Source: Nectonema munidae
Lineage: Eukaryota > Nematomorpha > Nectonematoida > Nectonematidae
Direction of reading: 5' to 3'
NCBI GenBank assembly: GCA_030549495.1
Contig: JAUIRK010000767.1
Location: 114,186-178,185 of the forward strand
DNA length: 64,000 nt
Part shown: positions 55,418 through 64,000 of the stretch, piece by piece
How the letters are laid out: every line of letters starts with the position of its first letter
How positions within the stretch are numbered: position 1 is the first letter of the stretch
The notes under the pieces: generated by a model
Told to the model about the DNA's origin: nothing
Seen by the model: the letters and a program-made list of their open reading frames with translations, nothing else
Database searches by the model: none
Program-made: the position numbers and the translations under genes

Positions 55418-58400
55418 AAAAAAAGGGAAAAAGATTTATATTTCTAAAAAAACTTCTTCTTATGAAATTTTAACTTTTTAATTAGTAGATTTTGTCAACG
55501 TTTTTTTCCACAATTTGAACAATAGCGGTCCTAGATATATTTTACCCAGAATCTTTTTTTGTTTGAATAATGCTAAGTATAAAATGAAAGAAGAGACAAA
55601 TTCAATATGCTTTGTAAGAGAATTATCATCAACGTGTTTAGAAATCAAGATATTTGTATGTGTTGTTGTGGTTTGAGGACTTTCGATGTAGAAATCAATC
55701 ATAAAGTTGATTAGCAGAAAATCAGTCCCCTCACTGCAATTACCAACAGCCAAAGACACAAGAGCGTGAGTAAGAGCAAGAGGGAAATACAAGCAAACAA
55801 TTATACGTATCAGTTATGTCATGTATGTGTAGTGTTTTCTCAAAGTAAGAAGACTGCCACAAATAAGAACAATGCTAGTAGATGCAAAATAATTACAATA
55901 ATTTTCATAAGACATTTTAAATGAATGCTCTCACTGTGGATGATGAGAGCAAGATTGTAGGAATGGAATTATTGGAAACAATGAGAGCAATCATGCTCTG
56001 GAGCTTTGTGAATGTGTAGTTAGTTTTAAAATTGATTTGTATTATATATACATTTCATTTCCATTACATCATACATGCAATGGAAAAATAATAAAAATAA
56101 TTATTGGTATCAGTTCAAGACATAAATAAACTTTTAAGGATGTGTGTTGGATATAGTAAGTAAAGGCAAGAGAAACGAGACACTCAGATTAAGTGTCATC
56201 ATCATCCATTGTATTACAAAACTTCTTGACTTTTTTAAACATTTACTCCCTTTTGTGATCTTGATGAAAGCACAGAAATTATATTTGATTCGAGCGTTTT
56301 ATTTCAAATCAATAATATTTCAATTTTTCTCTTCAACTTAACTCCGAAATTCTTTGGGTTTCGTTGCTTTTATGCTCGGAAGTTTGTTTTCAAATAGGTG
56401 GTTTTATTAAGTGCAAAAAGATTTACGTTTGTAATTTTGATTAAATCTATAGGCATTTAATATAATTATTTATTATTCAAATAAGTCCTAAAATAAGAAG
56501 ATTGTAAAAATTATTTATTTATTGAAGTGAATTCCATTTCAAACTTTTAAAATCAAATATAACAAAAAGTTATTTAAAGGTGACAAAATTTGGGGGCAAG
56601 AATTTTACTTTTTTAATCAAATTTGGGAGTGAATATGTTTTCTTGCATTTAAGTCACGGTTCTTTGGAATGGAGGAGAGAAGGAACAGCTGACGATCTCA
56701 AATCCAGAAGTTTTAATAAATGAAAGAAATTAAAAATAGTGTGCAAGAAGGCGGTGTTCACATTTAAAAAAAGTCCCTTGAAAGAAAAGATATATTCGAG
56801 ATGTTTCTTATTACGCCTAAAGAATGCCAGCAAAGCATTATTTCTACTGAGAATGCAAAACTCATAAACTCGTGATTGGTTGTTTTTTAGAATTTATCAA
56901 GGCATACATAAAACAAAGAACAAAGAAATTATGGCAATACAAACAAAGCAAAATTAAGAACTGACTTTTCTAAACACATCTCAATTGTGAAACTATCAAA
57001 ATGATTTACGATTGTTTTGCTTTCGAACCTTTTCTTTGTCAGAAGAACGCTTGGTACTAATTTAATTTTGGTAGCAAGTATTGGCTAAATACTGCAAAGT
57101 AATTCAATTTGGCGAGAACAACATTTCGGGAATCATCGTACAAAAACAAATTTGTGAGTTACATTTATAAAAATAAAAATGTTTTTATATTGAATTTGGG
57201 GGATCTATCTCATTTATCTTTTTCGCAGTGGTTTTTAAATAAAAATATTACAAAAAAGTTTTATTTTGTTTTGCGAATAATTTTTTAAAAAAAAAATAAA
57301 TTCCTATAAAAAAAACTTGAAATTCTGGAATTTAAATTCAGTCAATTTAATTTGGCGAAATTAAATTTCTCCCGAAAATTCCATACAATCTTTTGTTAAT
57401 ATTAATATATTTAGGAACCGTATTGTCCAAGGCAGAATTTTCTTAAGAGCGAATTGACCGGCTTTTATATGAAATATAATACACATGCATCAGTGATGGA
57501 AATATCAAGGGGAGGGGCAGACAACTAAGCAAAAATTTTCAGAAATGCGTATTTATTTTTCAATTTTAAATAAATCAGCTTCAAATTCGTCAACTTTGGT
57601 CATAATACTGGTTCGAAAAAATTGCTAAAACTTTGAAAAACATTTGTCTATTCTACATGGGAGGATGTAGGACCCGAGGAGATCTCTTCCTTTTTACAAG
57701 TTTATTCAGTTCAGGTATAGAAAGTTTATATGATAAATAAACTTATATATCTTTTTGCATCAATTTGAAAAAAAGATAATAAAAGAGAAATTTTGTAAGG
57801 TTAAATGAAAATATATCAATTTAGATTGTCTAGACTCTAGAACGCGCTAAAATTATTTAATAGAAAAATCAAATCGATTTTTAAGAAACGTGATAATCCA
57901 AAGTACAAAATTATAAACGTTTATACAAAAATCACATGTGCTAGTGGAACCTGGACGACACTCTTCCCTTACGAAACTTAAATCGAGTTCCCTAATGACA
58001 TTCAGACAATGGTGATCCAAAAAGCTCGCAAGTAAGTATTTATTTAAACAAGATAAAAGTTATAAATGTATGCAATTGTGTATTCTTTGGTAGTATTGAT
58101 GTTGTTGGAAGGAAGATAATAAATCAAAGGGAATACCGAAAAGCTTTCATCGGGATGATTAAACTCCAATTTGAGAAGTAAAATTAAGAAATAAAAAATC
58201 ATTTTCTATTTATTTTAAAGACTAATTTAAATATAATATTCAATCGCGAAAGAAGAAAATTAATTTGAAAAAATGAATCAAATAAAATTTTTAGAGATGT
58301 TTATAAACATATTTATGTATTTCCATAACCAATGGCGTAGCCGTGCAGTGCCTGTCCGTTTTTGCTAGATTTAAATTCTCTAAAAATTTAAAGCTATTTT

Positions 58401-58435
58401 GAATTTATGTGCATTGATGAAGTGTTGAATTTTTT

Positions 58436-58680
58436 TTGACAAAATCCCAAAGGCTCTATGACACATATGGCTCTGAATGCTGGGGTCTGAAAAAGAAAGA
58501 TGAAGAAAAACTGACGCCAACAGAGATGAAAATGCTGAGAATGGTATTAGAAATAAGAAAAAGAACTCAAATTACGACATGTGTGCTTTCACTTATTGGC
58601 AGAAGCAAACTTCGCTGTTATAGAAAGAACATTAAAAAAAAATTCTTATTCAAAGGAAAAGTGTGCTAAAATTACTTTTG
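58436..58680 (+). pseudogene. RTE-like RT C-terminal fragment
   Basis: TYGSECWGLKKKDEEKL followed by PTEMKMLRMVL and then a degraded RSKLRCYRK block matches YGSECWCLKKKEKNTL...SEMKMLIM...KMRWYGHV of the element at 10479-11935. Truncated at both ends. Confidence 0.75.
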
Positions 58681-60352
58681 AAATGATGAAGAGAGGTGGA
58701 CTGTTGGAAAAATCATAAACAATTAAACAGTTCGGAAAGTGATATAAGTTAAAATAGCATATGTAGAGTATTTTTCTTAGAAACTAAACTAAAATTTTAT
58801 CGATAGAAGTAGGGGATAAAGAAGAAACTCTTGCATTTTTCGTTATAATTGGAGAAAATGCATTAAATAAAAGTAAAAATGAAGATACAAACGATTCTTT
58901 TCCACATCAAACAAATTAATATTGAAAGCGCCACATTCAATTTAATATTGACTAAGAAAATTCTGGAAAAACTAGCGAGAACATTATTGAGAATTGAGAT
59001 CAGTTGAGCGCGGTTTATATATTGTGTAATATGTTTTTATCACACGATAAAAACTTCGTAAAGATGCAATTGTAAGATTCTAAAGGAAAGAACTTTGAAG
59101 CTACTCAAAGTAAATTGACATTTAAAATAAATTAAATCATATTTCTTTTATTTCTTTGAAAAAATTTAAAGCCATACCCTGGTAAGGTAAATTGTAGAGA
59201 AGTACAAAAATGGCAAATTTGATTGAAAATGAAGAAATCATAGTTGAAATCGAGTGAATATAGAAAAACCTGCAAAGTGTCAAAATTTTCAAGGAGGTAC
59301 TAGAACTTTGAATCTCCAAATCAAATGAACATATGTAATTAGTAATTTGTAATTAGTGTAATTTGGTAATATGCACAAAGAATACAAGTCAAAATTAATT
59401 TTTGACAATTTTGATAATAATTTGCAACGTGATTGGTATTTAAGTTTTTTAGAAGGGCAAATTTTACAAAAAGAATTCATACCGATGAAATAAAACCAGC
59501 GGACCTACAGGTAGATTGGATAAAGCTTTACAATCATTAGAAACATGGCCATGATTAACATGATTTAAAATATATGCTGGAAGAAGTGGAATTTCAAAAG
59601 CAGAGCAATTAAGAAAAGCATACTTCTTGTTCACTAAAATAGTAAAGAGTAAAAGTTTGCAAGGGGGATAAAGTTGATAGCAAATCAAATTATTGACTCA
59701 TAAATTCCCATACATTGGGAAATTTCACAACCCGAGGTGATGTTGAAATGTCAAAAACCCCATTTTAAACAAAAATTGGTGCACAATTAGATTAAACAAG
59801 ATTATTGATAGTTCCAAAAATTTAGTATTTTTCAGATTTTAAAGTAAATTTAATTTTTGAATTATATGAAAATTCCTCCATTATTAATTTAGGAAAGTTT
59901 GCATTATCAAGATTCTTGTCAATCTGGGAAAGTGGCAACGCGGAAAAAGTACGTATGTACATATCATATTATATGAACGCCTATACATCCGTGATTTGTC
60001 CATATGGAGAATATTCTGGAAAAGATATCATTTAGTAGATAAAAGTATACATTTGAATTCATCATATCTTGATTCTTGGAAATGCTTCCATGAAAACAGC
60101 AGAGTAAAAAATGGTGAAGTTGTCGTCTCTCTCTCTCTCTAACAATACAATTTGGTATATACAAATTCTCGGAATGCAGAAACGTAGACACAAGCTACCT
60201 AAAAAATGAGTGCTTCAGCAGCATTTTTCATCTTTGACATCGATTTTCGTGTACCAAAGAAATAGCGCGTTTTCCAAAGAACACACTCAATATAAAGTAT
60301 ACATAAATAAAAAGGCCACACTAATACTCATTCATTATTATTATTATTATTT

Positions 60353-60652
60353 ATGAAGAAGGACCAGAACATGTGCAATGTGCATATATATAAAATTAAG
60401 AATACGAGGAAAGTAAAAAGTGAATATTTAATGCGCGATACAAACTTCATTGATTTATCTAAATCTAAAATAGAATCCCTTTTTACGATTGATGATGGTG
60501 CTTGTGCTGTGGTGTCATTAAAGGAGGAAAACACTCGACACATCAAAGAAAGCAGTGCTAAATTTAGACTTAGCAAAATTCACCTCCAGTTCAGGCTTTT
60601 ATCTGCAGAACAAAGTTTCTACTTGTTCAGTGGAGGAGATTTGCGAAATTGA
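60353..60652 (+). CDS. unidentified 99-codon ORF
   Basis: An open frame from ATG at 60353 to TGA, mixed polar composition, without a recognised domain. The C-terminal part (FRLLSAEQSFYLFSGGDL) faintly recalls the LxPEEAxxLxExGxL helix of tRNA-splicing endonuclease subunits, but nothing else supports that. No splice signals were judged reliable. It may be chance. Confidence 0.2.
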   Translation: MKKDQNMCNVHIYKIKNTRKVKSEYLMRDTNFIDLSKSKIESLFTIDDGACAVVSLKEENTRHIKESSAKFRLSKIHLQFRLLSAEQSFYLFSGGDLRN

Positions 60653-60947
60653 ATAGTGTAAAAAGAGCATTTACAGAGTAATAAAATTTACCTTAAAGGA
60701 GTTAGCAAGACATCATTTTTAGTTGATTTTTGGTTATTTTGCAATTGATGAAAGAATTTATTGACAAAAATTCATGTGTATCGATTAAATCGTTTATAAA
60801 CTCAGAATGTAAAAATTAAGGCAAAACTAAAGAATACAATAAATCACGACGGCATCAAATATCAATAAGATTGATTAGAAAATATACTCAATTTCTTTCT
60901 TTTTCCCGCAGCTTTAAAAAATATAGCGCAGATAAATAATAGGATAA

Positions 60948-61379
60948 TTAGCATATTATTTTAGTTTCACATTGAAAAGTAGCATTGGAGTATGATATTT
61001 TGGTGTTCGCAAAAAATGTCGACTGATATAATGTCCCTACATAATGGAGAAATGGAAGAAAATGTTTCGCTACATTTAGTTTGTGGACATTTTGTGTGCA
61101 CCACTTTTCTAACTCATAATTGATATAACTCCAATTTGCATAAACTCCTAAAATAATTAGAACAGTAAAAGCACTTTTGATTTTAAATTGGACCCTCAAA
61201 TCAATCAAATGCAAGCGCATCTCTTCGCAGAAGTTGGCAGTCCTGAGTTGGATGCTGTACATAAGGAATGAGCAATACACAAGCCCTGCACATTCAGAAA
61301 AGGAGTAAGAAAAAAGTATCGGTAACACCTTGTAGTGAAATCTAAGTAAGCAAACCAAAAAAAACAAGACATTGCACAA
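60948..61379 (-). CDS. unidentified hydrophobic ORF, possible membrane-protein exon
   Basis: 143 codons, one of the longer open frames outside known genes. It has hydrophobic stretches (near residues 4-30, 30-45 and 90-105) separated by a polar section. A membrane protein such as an invertebrate chemoreceptor is conceivable, but no diagnostic motif was seen and AT-rich DNA gives such ORFs by chance. Confidence 0.2.
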   Translation of the reverse strand: MCNVLFFLVCLLRFHYKVLPILFSYSFSECAGLVYCSFLMYSIQLRTANFCEEMRLHLIDLRVQFKIKSAFTVLIILGVYANWSYINYELEKWCTQNVHKLNVAKHFLPFLHYVGTLYQSTFFANTKISYSNATFQCETKIIC

Positions 61380-62235
61380 CTGGTTCTTACTGAATGAAAT
61401 GTCACTTCAATCAAAATATTTTGCTTAGGCGGAAAAGACGGTTATTTTTATCACGTAATGACCTTCGTTTAAAAACTTTTGAGTTGGAACTTTGAGCGTT
61501 TTCAATTCTCGAACTTTTTGTTTGAAAAAATCGTTAAATTTATTTTCCGTTAACTTACTTACTTAACAATTTTGGTAAAAATTAAGCTCCAGTGGAATAT
61601 CAAAAATTCTACAATCTTTGAGCAATATTATCATTAAAAAAACTTAACCATTGATATGGAACTAAATAAGTCAACATATGGGGTCATCACATTTATTTCA
61701 AATTATTGAGCTTTAACACATGCTGTAGCCAGACTCTAAGTACAGGAGGATAAAACTTAAAGGCGGCTGAACTATAAGAAAGTGCGTACACTTATATATC
61801 TTAAGGGAGTTCCAGTGAGAGGGGAACAAAATAAATTTGAGGGTGAGGAGAAGAGCTCGGCCCTCTTTATCGAGCCTGCTTTAACTACTAACAACGTTTC
61901 AAACAGAAATGGATAAAATAAAGTTGATAATTGTGAAAGCAAGTTTTAGGTATTAGTACTAGGCTGAGACATTAACAACTTTTATTCAAAAATTAAAATA
62001 AAAACATATAGAGGGGGACTGATGTTGTAAGTATTTAAGAAATAAACAGGTATGAAATGTACATTTTTAATTCTCAAACAATGACTGAGAATTTTCAAGG
62101 TCAAATTTCAACCTTTCGGTCCGTTATAATGATGGATATAAATGTTAGAAGACATTTCTTAAAAGTTTAGTGGTTGCGCATCGCATTAGGCAGAGATTGT
62201 GTTTAAAATGCAGCATTTAAAACATACTACACAGG

Positions 62236-62907
62236 CAGGGCTGTGGATTCCAAAAATATTTTGCGACTCCTTTTATTTATAATGTTAGAGGACTCCAACT
62301 TCACTTATTATTTTATCGAATCCGACTCTACTTGTGTATTACTTTCTAACACTGATGACACTCTTAAAATTATGCTACTTTGACTCTAAAGATTAAAACT
62401 TATACATCAACTTTTCTCTTTCAAATATTACCAGTCTCCAACTGTCCTCAACCGGACACACTTGTGCATTACGTTCCAGCACAAAATGTTTGATCTATCT
62501 TCTTCGACATAATATATTAAAATATTTTATTGGTTTGCATTTGTAGTTTAGTGTCTTTGTTACATTATTTTCAAAGTATTGTCCATAAACTTTTTACATG
62601 GCAAAAACAAAAGCATTCAAAAGGAAAATTATCCTAAATTATCTTTCCAAAACTATTTGCTTTAAATTTTTTTACAAAAACTTTTTACTCACAAGCTAAG
62701 CATTGTAGTTTGAGGGTGTTTGTGGAATAAAAAAGTTTATTCCTTAATTTTATTGAAAATTCAATAAAGATTTTTATGTTCGGCACTAAAGAGAAGTTCT
62801 CTGAATTTATTTTTTAATCTAACCATTAATTTTTAAAATGAGAGTCGAAGGCACTCCAATTTCTTCTGGAAACGTGCGACTACAACGACTCAGACTCTAT
62901 CACCCTG
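62236..62907. mobile_element. putative non-autonomous DNA element (GACTC-rich)
   Basis: Starts CAGGGCTGTGGATTCC and, read inward from the other end, CAGGGTGATAGAGTCTGAGTCG; interior ends are rich in GACTC/GAGTC motifs, a pattern common in short hAT-like elements of arthropods. No matching 8-bp duplication was seen. Confidence 0.45.
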
Positions 62908-63043
62908 TATCAAGTTTTTTTGCTCTAATATCAAAACATGAAAAAAGATTTTTGGAATCAAAAACTTCATAATAAGAAGAGAAAGAAATTTATTTTATTT
63001 AAAAAAATGGAAATTATCTTCTTCCTTTTGGGACATAGAATCG

Positions 63044-63254
63044 TTACGCGTAGTAATTCAAGTTCATTTTTTTGTTGGATTGAACTTCGATGATGGCATC
63101 TGTAAAGTCATGATGAGTGAGTTTGACAGCGTTTCGCCTCAAAGCAACCATTCCCGCTTCAACGCAAACTGCCTTCAATTGAGCGCCATTAAAATCTGGA
63201 CAACACCTTAACACATCAAAATTATATACACTACCATTGTACATAATAAAACTC
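63044..63254 (-). CDS. PSMC3: 26S proteasome ATPase subunit Rpt5-like, last exon (partial gene)
   Basis: The minus strand encodes [20 protein letters not shown], then [17 protein letters not shown] and a C terminus KMNLNYYA, aligning with the last part of PSMC3/Rpt5 ([38 protein letters not shown]). Rpt5 is an AAA-ATPase ring subunit that unfolds substrates; the C-terminal YYA is its HbYX motif that docks into the 20S alpha ring. The acceptor is probably ATATCAG|G (exon start 63254), and an AATAAA lies about 50 bp past the stop. The first 15 or so residues of the exon ([15 protein letters not shown]) differ strongly from the well-conserved family sequence, so this might be a diverged paralogue or a retained fragment; the rest of the gene is outside the window. 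Confidence 0.75.
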
Positions 63255-64000
63255 CTGATATAATCAGCCATTTTGTTTTGAATTTGATTAGGGGCATAAA
63301 AATAAGCTTATAACGAATTTTCAGAATTAAACGAAAAAACAACAAGTGTTCTTTGTGTAAAAAATTACTCTTTCGATTACAATATATCAAAAAATTATGA
63401 TTTTTTCACATTTGACTTTCTTACTATTTGTGGAAAAGGTCTTTATAATTTTATTTATCATTTTTATAAACGTCAAGTTATGTTGAATCTGTATTTTTAT
63501 GCACGAGTTTCAAAGTTGACCTGTCACTCAATCAAAACTAATCATTAGAACTAATCAACTGTCACTCAATCAAAACTAATTTTTAGATACATAATATAAC
63601 TTGTTTGTGCTCATATGAATTTAAATGTAAGTTACTGCACCGATCGAAATGTATCCTACTTGATGCCGCCAAAAGTCTAAGCTTTTCAAGGTTAAGTATA
63701 TAAATATATATCATGACCTTTGGAGATCCTCTTTGATATTAGTCAAAGGCCAAGCTTTAAAATAGAAAATCTTTCATAGCAGGTATAGATATATATGACA
63801 TAAAGAAAAAAACTTCTATTTTGATTATAAAATTATTGAATGTTGAATTTTAATGCATCTTCTAAAACCACAAAACACGGCAATTTTAGAGACCATCTAC
63901 CAAAACCAAAAAAGTAGAAGGACGGAAACAACGCCTTATAACTTTTAGCGACCATATCCCACTTTATAGCCGCATTTATCCTTCTTTAAGATTTGATATA
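63255..64000. other. probable intron of the Rpt5-like gene
   Basis: No second exon could be recognised up to the window end. AT-rich; the sequence TGTCACTCAATCAAAACTAAT occurs twice (near 63522 and 63560), a short direct repeat. Confidence 0.4.

Larger units (their letters stand above)
51060..58430. other. intergenic, upstream of TMTC3, nothing recognised
   Basis: No exon with recognisable homology on either strand. A slightly GC-richer stretch lies at 52650-53250 and contains a TTA/TAC trinucleotide run (53063-53089). Short repeats at 54725-54819 and a hairpin at 55378-55417 are listed separately. Confidence 0.4.

Noticed and set aside
1-64000. CRISPR arrays, prokaryotic operons, phage or plasmid systems
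   Set aside because: No regularly spaced repeats with unique spacers, no ribosome-binding-site-led gene clusters; spliced genes and eukaryotic transposons throughout.

Overview
This is a eukaryotic, very AT-rich window, most likely from an arthropod; a crustacean such as a copepod is possible but the sequence does not settle it. The evidence is spliced genes with long introns, degenerate transposons of several classes, tRNA-derived repeats and a multicopy remnant of a type I associate with arthropod genomes. Nothing bacterial, no operon and no CRISPR array is visible.

Three real genes can be supported, all on the minus strand. (1) A two-exon Bcl-2 family gene at 4518-5631 carries recognisable BH4, BH3-like, BH1 and BH2 regions. 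(2) A 12-exon orthologue of TMTC3, an ER multi-pass membrane protein with TPR repeats that O-mannosylates cadherin-type clients, runs from its ATG at 49589 to its stop at 17439. I assembled it exon by exon; its product is about 850 residues. (3) The last exon of a 26S proteasome ATPase subunit like Rpt5/PSMC3 lies at 63044 to about 63254; the rest of that gene lies beyond the window end.

The remaining sequence is mainly transposon debris. 480-4290: a Jockey-like non-LTR element split by a piggyBac insertion. 6450-7110: a tandemly duplicated dispersed repeat. 7112-10390: a minus-strand I/R1-like non-LTR element with endonuclease, partial RT and RNase H. 10479-11935: an internally deleted RTE-like element with a 14-bp target-site duplication. 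12265-13100: a remnant of an uncharacterised multicopy protein. 13630-13797: a small MITE. 14000-16768: a Tigger/pogo element with both termini but a dead transposase. Inside TMTC3 introns lie three hAT insertions, each with a perfect 8-bp duplication (26075-28283, 41165-41464, 42738-43041), two pairs of dispersed repeats and tRNA-derived SINE fragments. 49.6-62.2 kb upstream of TMTC3 is mostly unannotatable intergenic DNA with a few repeat fragments.

The genes share no evident pathway. I did not find a new biological system. The most useful results are the reconstructed TMTC3 gene, the unusual Bcl-2 homologue (altered BH1 and BH3 core residues, no membrane tail) and the well-bounded transposon insertions.
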